Assembly: GCA_963706905.1 (NCBI GenBank)
Contig: CAVPNY010000009.1
Location: 496,001-560,000, forward strand
Length of the DNA stretch: 64,000 nt
Direction: 5' to 3'
DNA from: CAVPNY01 sp963706905
GTDB taxonomy: Bacteria > Chloroflexota > Anaerolineae > Anaerolineales > UBA4823
A model generated the notes under the pieces. The model had not been told where the DNA came from. It worked only from the letters and a program-made list of their open reading frames with translations, and made no database searches. The position numbers and the translations under genes are program-made. Every line of letters begins with the position of its first letter. Positions within the stretch are counted from its first letter, which is position 1. This document shows, in pieces, positions 32,877-42,277 of this stretch.

Positions 32877-34316
32877 ATGCCGATCATCGATAGCGAGTTC
32901 CTGGCAATCGACCGCAAAGCCCGCGCGCGCATTCCGTCTTTGGAAGAAACTACCCGTCCGGTTAAGGAGCGGGTATGTGATTTTAATGATGTGATCGTAC
33001 CTATGGACGCCGCACAGGCTATGTTAGAAGCATCGCGTTGTGTTCACTGTCCAGATCCAGCTCCATGCGTTGAGGCCTGTCCAGCTCACAACGACATCCC
33101 GTCAGCCATGTGGCTGATCGAACAGGGAGAGTTCCTGGAAGCTGCCAAGCTATATCGCCAAACCAGTTCGCTGCCAGAGATTTGTGGGCGAGTATGCCCG
33201 CAAGAGCAACTCTGCCAAGGATCGTGTACACACCAGAAGTTGCACGAACCAGTGATGACTGGCCCATTGGAAGCCTTTGTCACCTGTTATGAGCGGCGAA
33301 TGGTTGGTGTAGAACTAGCAGTTGGAGAGCCAACTGGAAAGAAGGTCGCCATTGTGGGTGCAGGCCCAGCTGGCCTGGCCTGTGCTGAGCGGCTGATTAG
33401 CAATGGCCACGCGGTGACAATTTTCGATTCGAAACCAAAAACCGGGGGGTTAATGACCTACGGCATCCCGAATTTCAAGCTACCCAAAGAGGTAGTCTTT
33501 GCGCGCTGGGGGGATTTCGAGCGTGCCGGAGTGGAACTCGTCCCGGAGACCTATATTGGTAAAGATAAGAGTATTGACGACCTGTTTTCCGAAGGATTTG
33601 GTGCGGTCTTTGTCGGAGTCGGTGTTGGCATAGACGCCCCCATGGAGGTGCCGGGTGAAGATCTTCCTGGTGTGATGAAAGCGACAGAGTTTTTAATCCG
33701 CTGCAGTTTAGACGATGAGAATCTGCTGCCGCGCGAGATGCGCGGCAGGCCGCAGGTCGGCAAGAAAGTGGCTGTGATAGGCGGCGGAGACACGGCATCA
33801 GATTGTCTGCGCACTGCGGTGCGGCTGGGCGCTACCCAAGTGGTGTGCCTGTACCGCCGAACCGAGAGGGAGATGCCAGGAGGCCGTCACGATCGGGAAA
33901 TGGCTAAGGAGGAAGGCGCCCAATACGAATACCTCACCCAGCCAGTGAGATTTATTGCGGGCGACGATGGCCGCTTGAAGGAGATCGAGTGCATTCGGAT
34001 GGAGCTAGGTGAACCGGATAAATCTGGCCGCCGCCGACCAGTACCGATCGAGGGTACGAACTTCATTGTGGAAGCAGACACAGCTGTGTTAGCCCTGGGT
34101 TACTGGCCCGATCCAGTAATCGGCGAGACAACCCCTGGGCTTGAAACCCGCAATTGGGGTCTGATTGTAGCTGACAAAAAGACTGGCACCACCAGCCGAC
34201 CAGGCGTGTTCGCCGGGGGCGACGTGGTTACCGGTCCAGAACTGGTTGTAACCGCGATGGTGGCCGGTCGAAAGGCTGCAGAAACGATTGACCGATATCT
34301 GAAAGAAAACAAATGA
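32877..34316 (+). CDS. GltD-like NAD(P)-dependent flavin/Fe-S oxidoreductase 1
   Basis: 479 residues. The N-terminal Fer4_20 domain binds two [4Fe-4S] clusters through 'CVHCPDPAPCVEACP' (about 58-72) and 'CGRVCPQEQLCQGSC'. A FAD site GAGPAGLACAE (about 161-171) and an NAD(P)H site 'IGGGDTASDC' (about 302-311) follow. This is the small-subunit architecture of glutamate synthase, NfnB/SudA and dihydropyrimidine dehydrogenase. No gltB lies nearby, so the partner is unknown. GGAGG precedes the ATG; overlaps a paralogue by ATGA. Confidence 0.88.
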   Translation: MPIIDSEFLAIDRKARARIPSLEETTRPVKERVCDFNDVIVPMDAAQAMLEASRCVHCPDPAPCVEACPAHNDIPSAMWLIEQGEFLEAAKLYRQTSSLPEICGRVCPQEQLCQGSCTHQKLHEPVMTGPLEAFVTCYERRMVGVELAVGEPTGKKVAIVGAGPAGLACAERLISNGHAVTIFDSKPKTGGLMTYGIPNFKLPKEVVFARWGDFERAGVELVPETYIGKDKSIDDLFSEGFGAVFVGVGVGIDAPMEVPGEDLPGVMKATEFLIRCSLDDENLLPREMRGRPQVGKKVAVIGGGDTASDCLRTAVRLGATQVVCLYRRTEREMPGGRHDREMAKEEGAQYEYLTQPVRFIAGDDGRLKEIECIRMELGEPDKSGRRRPVPIEGTNFIVEADTAVLALGYWPDPVIGETTPGLETRNWGLIVADKKTGTTSRPGVFAGGDVVTGPELVVTAMVAGRKAAETIDRYLKENK

Positions 34317-35776
34317 GCAACGTCTCAGCGCCTGCCGCGACCGTCCAACAGCGTCAGGCGCGGCGCGAACTGCCAGGATTAGATCGCAAGTCTCGCATGC
34401 GTCTGCTTTTCCAGGGGCTACCTACCCGGCCACCTGCAGAGCGCGTGAAAGACTTTAACGAGGCTACCCTGCCTTTTACGCCCGAACAAGCCAAGGCAGA
34501 AGCTATGCGCTGCCTGCACTGCCCCGATCCTGCCCCGTGCTTTAAAGCCTGCCCGGCGCATAACGATATCTCTCTGGCAATGTGGCTGATCGAGCGAGGG
34601 GAATTCAATCAGGCCGCCGAAGTGTATCGCAAGACCAGTTGCCTTTCAGAGGTATGCGGCCGAGTTTGCCCGCACGAAAAACTATGCGAAGGGGCTTGCG
34701 TACGCACCAAAGTTGATGGTCCAGTCCTGACTGGGGCGCTGGAAGCCTACGTGACTGACTTCAACCGCCAGACATGCGGAGTAAAGATCCCCATCGGCGA
34801 GTCCACGGGCAAGAAAGTTGCTGTGATCGGAGCCGGGCCAGCCGGGATATCCTGCGCTGAACAACTAATTCGGCTGGGTCACTGGGTCACGATCTTCGAC
34901 GCCAAACCTATCCCTGGCGGGCTGCTGGTATACGGCATCCCAAATTTCAAATTACCCAAATCGATCGTCCTGGAAATGTGGCAAGATCTGGTGGAAGCGG
35001 GGCTTACTTTCAATGGAAACACCTATATCGGGCGAACCAGGACGGTCAACGATCTGTTTAACGAAGGATTCGATGCAGTCTTCATTGGCACCGGCGCTGG
35101 GCGAGATATCCCAATGGGAATAGATGGAGAAAAACTGCCCGGTGTTTACAAAGGCACCGAGTTTCTAATTCGCGCCAATACCGATCCGAAGCTGCTACCT
35201 CCCGATTTATTGGGTAGCCCAGAAGTTGGGCGGCGAGTCGCGGTGATCGGCGGTGGGGATACCGCATCGGACTGCCTGCGCACCGCCTTACGGATGGGGG
35301 CAGACGAAGTAATTTGCTTGTACCGTCGCACTGAGGCAGAAATGCCCGGCGGGTACCATGATCGGCAGATGGCGCGCGAAGAAGGTGCGAAGTACCAATT
35401 TTTGACTCAACCAGTGCGGTTCTTCCCAGGCATCGATGGCCGCCTGGCAACTATCGAATGCATTCGCATGGAACTTGGCGAACCCGACGCCAAAGGACGG
35501 CGTAGGCCTTTGCCCATTGAAAGCTCGAACTTTCACGTCCCGGTTGATACAGCTATCCTGGCCCTCGGGTACCAGCCCGACCCGATCATCGGCGCCACCA
35601 CTCCTGGTCTGCGAACGCATAATTGGGGTCTGATCGTCACAGATCACGAAACCGGCACCACCAGTCGTATGGGCGTGTTCGCCGGCGGCGACGTGGCTAC
35701 CGGGCCCGATCTGGTGGTCACTGCGATGGTCGCGGGACGCAAAGCAGCCAACACCATCGACGCATATTTATATTGA
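34313..35776 (+). CDS. GltD-like NAD(P)-dependent flavin/Fe-S oxidoreductase 2
   Basis: 487-residue paralogue of the preceding gene, translationally coupled to it. Same architecture: 'CLHCPDPAPCFKACP', 'CGRVCPHEKLCEGAC', GAGPAGISCAE and 'IGGGDTASDC'. All cluster cysteines are kept in both copies. Close similarity along the whole length shows tandem duplication. The pair may form a heterodimer or serve two partner subunits. Confidence 0.88.
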   Translation: MSNVSAPAATVQQRQARRELPGLDRKSRMRLLFQGLPTRPPAERVKDFNEATLPFTPEQAKAEAMRCLHCPDPAPCFKACPAHNDISLAMWLIERGEFNQAAEVYRKTSCLSEVCGRVCPHEKLCEGACVRTKVDGPVLTGALEAYVTDFNRQTCGVKIPIGESTGKKVAVIGAGPAGISCAEQLIRLGHWVTIFDAKPIPGGLLVYGIPNFKLPKSIVLEMWQDLVEAGLTFNGNTYIGRTRTVNDLFNEGFDAVFIGTGAGRDIPMGIDGEKLPGVYKGTEFLIRANTDPKLLPPDLLGSPEVGRRVAVIGGGDTASDCLRTALRMGADEVICLYRRTEAEMPGGYHDRQMAREEGAKYQFLTQPVRFFPGIDGRLATIECIRMELGEPDAKGRRRPLPIESSNFHVPVDTAILALGYQPDPIIGATTPGLRTHNWGLIVTDHETGTTSRMGVFAGGDVATGPDLVVTAMVAGRKAANTIDAYLY

Positions 35777-35806
35777 GGTCCGCCGAACCAACCCGAATTG
35801 CTGCGG

Positions 35807-35848
35807 TATAATCAAAAGATGTGTGCGCCAGAAGCGTACACATCTTTT
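35807..35848 (+). terminator. Terminator hairpin overlapping the gyrA promoter
   Basis: A TATAAT box (35807-35812) is followed at once by a hairpin with arms AAAGATGTGT / ACACATCTTT and a T6 run ending near 35848. It ends transcripts from the gltD pair. A transcript starting near 35819 would itself begin inside this hairpin, 20 bp before the gyrA start. Confidence 0.7.
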
Positions 35849-35868
35849 TTGTTATTAAAGGATTATCA

Positions 35869-38346
35869 ATGGAAATCGGTACTGTCCACCAAATTGATAT
35901 CGACGAACAAATGCGCACTGCTTACCTGGACTACGCCATGAGCGTGATCGTAGCCCGCGCCTTGCCAGACGCCCGAGACGGGCTCAAGCCAGTCCATCGC
36001 CGCATCCTGTACGCCATGCACGATATGGGAATGCGGTCAAGCTCCCCCTATCGCAAGTCGGCCCGGCTTGTGGGAGAGGTGCTGGGTAAGTATCACCCGC
36101 ATGGCGACTCGGCTGTGTATGAGGCCATGGCGCGCATGGCGCAAGATTTCTCGATGCGCTATACCCTGGTCGATGGGCAGGGCAACTTTGGCTCGATCGA
36201 TGGCGACGCTCCAGCAGCCATGCGCTACACGGAGGCGCGCCTGGATCGCATGGCAGAAGAACTACTGGTTGACATCGATCAGGACACCGTCGATTTCATT
36301 GATAACTTCGATGGATCACTCCAAGAGCCGGGGGTGTTACCGGCTCGCGTACCCAACCTGCTACTCAATGGCTCCGCCGGGATTGCAGTTGGCATGGCAA
36401 CAAATGTGCCTCCTCATAATCTAAATGAAGTTATTTCTGCCCTGGGATATATGATCGATGAGTATGATAAGGTGGAAGAGATCTCGATTGAAGAGTTAAT
36501 CAGGTTTATTCCCGGGCCTGACTTTCCTACCGGCGGGGTTATCGTCGGAGATGAGGGTATCCGTCAGGCATACAGCACTGGTCGTGGGCGGATCGTGTTG
36601 CGCGGCCTGGCTCACATTGAAGAATTAGGCGCCAGCCGTCACCGCATCGTGATCACAGAGATTCCCTTTCAGTTGAATAAAACCACGCTGCTCGAACGCA
36701 TCGCCGATCTGGCGCGCAGCGGGAAGCTGGGCGATATCACCGATCTGCGCGACGAATCCGACCGCCGGGGAATGAGCATCATTATTGAGCTCAGGCGAGG
36801 CGCCCAGCCACGCAAAGTGCTGAACCAGCTCTACAAATACACCCCCCTGCAATCAACTTTCGGCGCTCAAATGCTGGCCCTGGTGGAGGGTGAGCCGCGC
36901 CTGATCTCTCTCAAGCGCGCCCTGCACATTTTCCTTGAGCATCGCCGCGAGGTGATCACACGCCGCTCTCGCTTCCAATTGGACAAAGCACACGCCCGTG
37001 CCCATATCCTGGAAGGTTTATTAATCGCTCTGGCTCGCCTGGACGAAGTAATTCAGGTCATCCGCCAGTCTGCTGATGCCGAGATAGCCCGAGATCGTCT
37101 GATGCAGGAGTTCTCCTTGAGTGAAAAACAAGCCCAGGCGATCCTGGATCTTCAATTGCGCCGACTGGCCGCCCTGGAGCAGCAGAAGATCGAAGATGAG
37201 CAACACCAAACCCTTGAGCGGATTGCCTATCTGGAAGATCTGCTGGCTGACCCTAAGAAAGTCCTGGGTGTAATTAAGGAGGATTTGGCAGAGATCGCCG
37301 AAACCTACGGCGACGAGCGGCGCACACGGATCGCCGCTGAAGCCAGGGAAGATTTTAAGGAAGAAGACCTGGTTGTCGATGAAGCTATCCTGGTCAGTCT
37401 AACCCAACGCGGATATGTCAAGCGAATTGCCGCCAAGGCATTCAAGGCTCAAGGACGCGGCGGGCGCGGCGTCACCGGGCATGCAACTAAGGAGGAGGAT
37501 GAAGTGCTTTTCCTCTTCCCGGCTCGTACCCTGGATACGATCCTTTTCTTCTCCGACCGGGGCAAGGTCTACTCAGAGAAAGGCTACCAGATCCCAGATG
37601 CGGATCGCACCGGGCGGGGAATCCCAATCGTGAATGTACTATCGCTAGATCCAAATGAGACGATCACCGCAGCAGTGGCTGTGCCGCGTTTCGCGGCTGC
37701 TGATTATTGCCTGATGGCGACACGCCAGGGCCGCGTTAAGCGGATGGTCCTGGCGGAATTCGCCTCAGTGCGCCCATCCGGTTTGATCGCTATCAACCTG
37801 GAAACCGGCGACGAGTTAGGTTGGGTGCGCATAACTCATGGGGAGGACGAGATCGTGCTGGTGACGGAAAAAGGCCAAGCGCTGCGCTTCTCTGAAGCGG
37901 AAGTTCGCCCTACAGGCAGGAATTCTGCAGGGGTCACCGGGATTCGCCTCGGCAAGAATGACCTGGTTGCCAGCATGGAAGTTGTTGAAGAAAATGGCGA
38001 CCTACTGGTGATCACCACCAAGGGATATGGGAAACGCACCCCACTGGAGGAATATCCGCGGAAGAGCCGGGCGACCGGCGGCGTAGCAACCATAAACCGG
38101 GATGCGTTGGAAAAGATCGGGATTATTGCGGCTGCGCGTGTGGTTCAACACGCCGACGACTTAACCATTATTTCCAGCAGTGGTCTGGTGTTGCGGACCA
38201 GGGTGAGCGATGTGAGCCAGGCGGGCCGGCCAGCGCGTGGGATTCGGTTGATCGAACTGCAAAACGGGGATAGCGTCGCTTCGCTGGCGCGCATTGCTGC
38301 GGCAGATCTGCGCACGGTGGGTGCCTCGAATATCGATAACGGCTGA
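35869..38346 (+). CDS. gyrA: DNA gyrase subunit A
   Basis: 825 residues. Breakage-reunion domain with 'DGLKPVHRRILYAM' and catalytic Tyr in 'MRYTEARL' (about residue 123); C-terminal six-bladed DNA-wrapping domain with GyrA box-like 'QGRGGRGVTGH' (about 536-546). The GyrA box separates it from ParC. ATG at 35869 gives the family N-terminus; AAAGGA precedes it. gyrB is not in the window. Confidence 0.95.
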   Translation: MEIGTVHQIDIDEQMRTAYLDYAMSVIVARALPDARDGLKPVHRRILYAMHDMGMRSSSPYRKSARLVGEVLGKYHPHGDSAVYEAMARMAQDFSMRYTLVDGQGNFGSIDGDAPAAMRYTEARLDRMAEELLVDIDQDTVDFIDNFDGSLQEPGVLPARVPNLLLNGSAGIAVGMATNVPPHNLNEVISALGYMIDEYDKVEEISIEELIRFIPGPDFPTGGVIVGDEGIRQAYSTGRGRIVLRGLAHIEELGASRHRIVITEIPFQLNKTTLLERIADLARSGKLGDITDLRDESDRRGMSIIIELRRGAQPRKVLNQLYKYTPLQSTFGAQMLALVEGEPRLISLKRALHIFLEHRREVITRRSRFQLDKAHARAHILEGLLIALARLDEVIQVIRQSADAEIARDRLMQEFSLSEKQAQAILDLQLRRLAALEQQKIEDEQHQTLERIAYLEDLLADPKKVLGVIKEDLAEIAETYGDERRTRIAAEAREDFKEEDLVVDEAILVSLTQRGYVKRIAAKAFKAQGRGGRGVTGHATKEEDEVLFLFPARTLDTILFFSDRGKVYSEKGYQIPDADRTGRGIPIVNVLSLDPNETITAAVAVPRFAAADYCLMATRQGRVKRMVLAEFASVRPSGLIAINLETGDELGWVRITHGEDEIVLVTEKGQALRFSEAEVRPTGRNSAGVTGIRLGKNDLVASMEVVEENGDLLVITTKGYGKRTPLEEYPRKSRATGGVATINRDALEKIGIIAAARVVQHADDLTIISSSGLVLRTRVSDVSQAGRPARGIRLIELQNGDSVASLARIAAADLRTVGASNIDNG

Positions 38347-38381
38347 CAGCCTGCCCTATCTAACCTTCAGGTAGTGCAAGA

Positions 38382-38600
38382 CTAAACGAATGGTAGCCAT
38401 ATTTTTTCGGTGATCAGCAGGGTCAGCGTTCCCAAGACGCACACAGCGAACAACAGCATCAGAGCAATTACCAGGCGTTGCCCAGCGGTCATCCCCAGGA
38501 AGCGCTTCTTGGGGCGATAAGGCTTAATCTCTTCGAAGGTTTCATCAGGCTCTTCGTAAAGCTCGGAGGTGCTGGCCTGTTCGCGGAACTCATCAAGCAT
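38382..38600 (-). CDS. Small single-pass membrane protein, hypothetical
   Basis: 72 residues: an acidic, Glu-rich N-terminal half, a short basic 'RPKKRF' stretch, then one membrane segment (about 44-66). AGGAGAAACCCG precedes the ATG. Family not recognised; convergent with gyrA. Confidence 0.6.
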   Translation of the reverse strand: MLDEFREQASTSELYEEPDETFEEIKPYRPKKRFLGMTAGQRLVIALMLLFAVCVLGTLTLLITEKIWLPFV

Positions 38601-38706
38601 CGGGTTTCTCCTGAAAATAAAATCAGTTTAGAGTGAGGTAAACTACAGCTACGCAGCAGACCAAATCATACAATATGCTTCCTGGTCTTTAGTTTAGCCG
38701 AATTCG

Positions 38707-39528
38707 CTAGCCTGTCAACCGTCGCAAATGGACCTCGCCTGACTGAAAAGCAATCTCCTGACCATCCAAGGTACGCAGACGCAAAGCGCCTTGCGAATCC
38801 AAACCGAGGAGCTGCCCCTCGATGACCGGGCTACCATCACGAATGAGACACACATACTCGTCACGATAAGCCAGGTGGTTCTCCCAGAAGGAAAGAAATT
38901 CCGGCGAAGCCAACCGAGGCAACCAGTCTAATAACTGCTCGATAACAGCAACCAACAATTGCCAACGATCTACCGCCTGGCCCAAGACTGCTTCTATATA
39001 CGCCGCGGGGAAAAGAAGATGCTGCTCTGGCGGTAAGGAATTGGGTGCAACATTGATACCAACGCCCAGAATCACCGCTTGCAAACGCTCACCATGCCAG
39101 TGAGCTTCGGCTAACGACCCGCACACTTTTCGCCCGGCGAGTAAAACATCGTTAGGCCACTTGATGTCGGAATCCAGGCCGAGCTCAGCCTGCAAAGCCG
39201 AACATACTGCTATCGTTCCCAAGGCGGTCAGGCGGGCGATGGTGATTGGGATTTCAATCTTATCGAAACTATCTTTCTGATCGAGGTAAAGAGACTCCGG
39301 ACGCAGCACAAGGCTGAATGCCAGCGCTGCGCCAGCAGGGGTGAACCAGCGGCGTCCCAACCGGCCCCGACCTTTGGTTTGTTCATCGGCGACTACCAAT
39401 GAGAGGTTTAATGCGCCGTCTTCGACCCAACGGGCAGCCGCGTCATTGGTGGAGTCGACCGAATCGAAGTAACGCACCGGGCCTAAGGGGATATCCCGTA
39501 AAATCTCCCTCAGAGAGTCTTCTTTCAC
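38707..39528 (-). CDS. birA: Biotin-protein ligase, no DNA-binding domain
   Basis: 273 residues. It attaches biotin to carboxyl carrier proteins via biotinyl-AMP. It starts directly with the catalytic domain: 'DSVDSTNDAAARW' (about 23-35), 'KGRGRLGRRWFTP' (about 51-63), 'KWPNDVLLAGRKVCG' (about 120-134). There is no N-terminal helix-turn-helix, so it is a monofunctional ligase and cannot act as the Bir repressor. GTG start at 39528. Confidence 0.92.
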   Translation of the reverse strand: MKEDSLREILRDIPLGPVRYFDSVDSTNDAAARWVEDGALNLSLVVADEQTKGRGRLGRRWFTPAGAALAFSLVLRPESLYLDQKDSFDKIEIPITIARLTALGTIAVCSALQAELGLDSDIKWPNDVLLAGRKVCGSLAEAHWHGERLQAVILGVGINVAPNSLPPEQHLLFPAAYIEAVLGQAVDRWQLLVAVIEQLLDWLPRLASPEFLSFWENHLAYRDEYVCLIRDGSPVIEGQLLGLDSQGALRLRTLDGQEIAFQSGEVHLRRLTG

Positions 39529-39551
39529 GCTTCGATTTTACACCGGAAACA

Positions 39552-39590
39552 GTCAAGACAAGCTGTCAAGACAAGCTGTCAAGACAAGCT
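39552..39590. repeat. Triple 13-bp tandem repeat upstream of rpsB promoter
   Basis: GTCAAGACAAGCT occurs three times head to tail (39552-39564, 39565-39577, 39578-39590) with no mismatch. It ends directly at the predicted -35 of the rpsB promoter. Confidence 0.85.
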
Positions 39591-39647
39591 TTGCGAATCG
39601 TTCTCCTTATGATATAATCCCGTCGCTCCCGCCACGAGGCGGGAGCG
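39591..39647 (+). promoter_or_regulatory. rpsB promoter and 5' leader hairpin
   Basis: TTGCGA (39591-39596), 16-base spacer, TATAAT (39613-39618). Right after it a perfect ten-base stem CGCTCCCGCC/GGCGGGAGCG (39624-39633, 39638-39647) with loop ACGA. No T-run follows, so it is more likely an mRNA 5' structure or S2 autoregulatory element than a terminator. Confidence 0.6.
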
Positions 39648-39774
39648 ATTATGCCCCATGCGGGCTTAACCCATCTCACACGCCCCCCGACTTGCGCGGA
39701 TGTGCTGTCCAGTTTTTCGACGGACAGTGCCGACCAGGGAAGAAGGAGGCGGAGGAAAAACACAGGAGTTTAAT

Positions 39775-40785
39775 ATGACCGTCGTATCCATGAAAGCGCT
39801 CCTTGAGAGCGGCGTGCACTTTGGGCACCGCACTCATAAATGGCACCCCGCCATGAAGCCGTATATTTTTACCGAGCGCAACGGCATTCACATTATCGAT
39901 TTACAAAAAACTGCAAAAGCGCTAGAACAGGCCTACAACCTGATTCGCGATACCGTTGGCGAGGGCGGCACGCTGCTCTTTGTCGGAACCAAGCGCCAAG
40001 CCCAGGATACTATTCGTGACGAGGCCATTCGCTGCGGCATGCCGTACGTGACCAATCGCTGGTTAGGCGGTATGCTAACCAACTGGCGCACCGTTCGCCA
40101 GCGGGTGATTGAGCTCGACCGGCTGGAGCGGATGCGTGAGCGAGGCGATTTCGCCCGCCTGACCAAAAAAGAAGGGTTGATCCTGGAGCGCAAAATGGAT
40201 CGCCTGGAGGTTCTTTTCGGCGGCATCCGCAAGATGCCCAACCTGCCTGATCTGATGTTTGTGATCGATGTGCACCGCGAAGCGACCGCCGTCCACGAAG
40301 CCAATTTGCTTAACATTCCTGTCGTCGCCCTGGTTGACACCAACTGCGATCCGACCCCGGTAGACCATGTGATCCCTTCCAACGACGACGCCATTCGCGC
40401 CATCAAATTGCTCGTAGGAAAGGTTGCCGACGCGGTGCTAGAAGGCAAGGCTCAGCGCAAGGAAGAAGAAATCGAAGCCCTACCCACCGAGGGTGTGATG
40501 GCGATTGCCGAAGAGCCTGAACTGTCCGATGAGGAATTATTGGGCGAGGCAACCCTTGCCAAGCTACCGGCACACGGCAAACCTCTCTTGGAAGAATTAG
40601 GCGTGGAAGTCCTCGATGAGGAAGAGGCTGAACCTGAAGAAGTCGAGGGTGAATTAGAAGTTCTTGAAGAAGTCGAGCTCGAAGAGATCGAATTAGAAGA
40701 GCAAGAGGAAGTTGAATTGGAAGAGCTCGAGGCTGAGATCGAGGAAGAACTTGAAGATGAAACGAAAGAAGAGGAAGAGGAATAA
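39775..40785 (+). CDS. rpsB: Ribosomal protein S2 with long acidic tail
   Basis: 336 residues, against a usual 230-260. The S2 core is complete ('LLESGVHFGHRTHKWHPAM' at about 9-27, 'NRWLGGMLTNWRTV', 'VDTNCDPTPVDHVIP'). About 90 extra C-terminal residues are dominated by Glu and Leu. ATG at 39775 follows AGGAG. It begins the rpsB-tsf-pyrH-frr-uppS-cdsA cluster. Confidence 0.95.
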   Translation: MTVVSMKALLESGVHFGHRTHKWHPAMKPYIFTERNGIHIIDLQKTAKALEQAYNLIRDTVGEGGTLLFVGTKRQAQDTIRDEAIRCGMPYVTNRWLGGMLTNWRTVRQRVIELDRLERMRERGDFARLTKKEGLILERKMDRLEVLFGGIRKMPNLPDLMFVIDVHREATAVHEANLLNIPVVALVDTNCDPTPVDHVIPSNDDAIRAIKLLVGKVADAVLEGKAQRKEEEIEALPTEGVMAIAEEPELSDEELLGEATLAKLPAHGKPLLEELGVEVLDEEEAEPEEVEGELEVLEEVELEEIELEEQEEVELEELEAEIEEELEDETKEEEEE

Positions 40786-40787
40786 AC

Positions 40788-41393
40788 ATGGCAATCACAG
40801 CAGAACAGGTTAAGGAACTACGCGCCGCTACAGGTGTAGGTATCCTCGATTGCCGGAAAGCCCTGGAACAGGCAGATGGCGATTTTGACAAAGCGTTCGA
40901 CTACTTAAGAGAAAAAGGCCTGGCAACGGCTGCCAAGCGAGCTGGCCGCGAGGCCTCAGAAGGCTTTCTTGAGTTGTATTCGCACGGCAACGGCCGGGTT
41001 GGCGTGATGGTCGAGACAAACTGTGAGACCGACTTCGTTGCCCGATCGGAGGCGTTTCGCACCTTCGCCCATGAAATCGCCTTGCAAATTGCTGCTGGAG
41101 CACCACACTATATCAGCGCCGATCAGATCCCGAGCGCTGAGCTGGAACATGAGCGCGAGATCGCCCGCCGGCGCGCTCTAGAGGAAGGCAAACCAGAAAA
41201 CGCAATCGAACGGATCGTTGAAGGGCGCCTGGAAAAATACAAAGAAGAAGTGTGTCTGCTCAAGCAGCCCTATATCCGCGATGAAAACATCACAGTGGAA
41301 CAACTGCTCATGCAGAATATCGCCGCCATTGGCGAGAACGTCATTATCCGGCGCTTTGTGCGCTGGGAAGTGGGCGAAAGCACGACCGCATAA
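40788..41393 (+). CDS. tsf: Elongation factor Ts
   Basis: 201 residues, the short EF-Ts form. It releases GDP from EF-Tu. N-terminal UBA-like domain ('ITAEQVKELRAATGVGILDC') and 'VETNCETDFVARSEAF' (about 64-79). Two bases after rpsB. Confidence 0.95.
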   Translation: MAITAEQVKELRAATGVGILDCRKALEQADGDFDKAFDYLREKGLATAAKRAGREASEGFLELYSHGNGRVGVMVETNCETDFVARSEAFRTFAHEIALQIAAGAPHYISADQIPSAELEHEREIARRRALEEGKPENAIERIVEGRLEKYKEEVCLLKQPYIRDENITVEQLLMQNIAAIGENVIIRRFVRWEVGESTTA

Positions 41394-41401
41394 AAATAGA
41401 C

Positions 41402-41430
41402 AAGGCCAACCATCGGGTTGGCCTTTTTAT
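41402..41430 (+). terminator. Terminator/attenuator between tsf and pyrH
   Basis: Ten-base stem AAGGCCAACC/GGTTGGCCTT (41402-41411, 41416-41425), loop ATCG, then TTTAT. It probably lowers read-through from the translation genes into pyrH. Confidence 0.8.
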
Positions 41431-41445
41431 TCGGAGGGAACGCTC

Positions 41446-42165
41446 ATGGAAAAAACCTTGAAATACCAGCGCATCTTGCTCAAGTTGAGTGGCGAGGCTC
41501 TCTCAAGTCCACAGGGCTTTGGCATCGATCCCACGCGGGCGGAGGACATTGCTGATCGCATCGCTGAGGTGCGTGAGTTAGGGATTGACGTAGCTATTGT
41601 GATCGGCGCCGGGAATTTATGGCGCGGACGCAGCGGGCTGGAGAGAGGCATGGACCGAGCAACCGCAGATTATATGGGCATGCTGGCTACCGTGATGAAT
41701 GCCCTGGCATTAATGGACGCCATGGAGCGTCGCAATCTGGTAGTCCGGGTGCAGTCTGCTGTAGAGATGCACGCTGTGGCAGAGCCATATATCCGCCGCA
41801 GGGCTATCCGCCATCTGGAGAAAGGCCGGGTAGTGATCTTCGGGGGAGGCACGGGAAATCCGTATTTCACCACCGACACTGCGGCTGCCCTGCGGGCCAT
41901 GGAGATCGGCGCAGATGTGTTGATTAAGGCCACCAAGGTAGACGGAGTCTATGATAGCGATCCGACCAAGAATCCCGCCGCGCAACGCTTCGAACGCCTT
42001 ACCTATATTGATACGATCAATCGGCGATTGGATGTAATGGACAGTACGGCTATATCCTTGTGCATGGATAATAACCTACCCATTCTGGTCCTCAACCTAT
42101 GGAACCGCGCGGCTTTACGCGGTGCGCTGTATGGCGAGCAAATCGGCACACTCGTGACAGCCTGA
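41446..42165 (+). CDS. pyrH: UMP kinase
   Basis: 239 residues. Phosphorylates UMP to UDP. Amino-acid-kinase motifs: 'ILLKLSGEAL' (about 10-19), 'VIGAGNLWRG' , 'GGGTGNPYFTTDTAAALRA' and 'KATKVDGVYDSDP'. ATG at 41446 with CGGAGGG upstream. Confidence 0.95.
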   Translation: MEKTLKYQRILLKLSGEALSSPQGFGIDPTRAEDIADRIAEVRELGIDVAIVIGAGNLWRGRSGLERGMDRATADYMGMLATVMNALALMDAMERRNLVVRVQSAVEMHAVAEPYIRRRAIRHLEKGRVVIFGGGTGNPYFTTDTAAALRAMEIGADVLIKATKVDGVYDSDPTKNPAAQRFERLTYIDTINRRLDVMDSTAISLCMDNNLPILVLNLWNRAALRGALYGEQIGTLVTA

Positions 42166-42277
42166 AAATCGACGAGCACTCCTCGAAATTGCCCCTTTTC
42201 TCGCGCACGATTTTGGGTTATCCTATATAGGTTATTTAACGGGACAGAAGCATCCCAATCTCGGATGGAGGCTGGTT

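Noticed and set aside
39552..39590. CRISPR-like repeat
   Set aside because: Units are contiguous without spacers and only 13 bp long; no cas genes.
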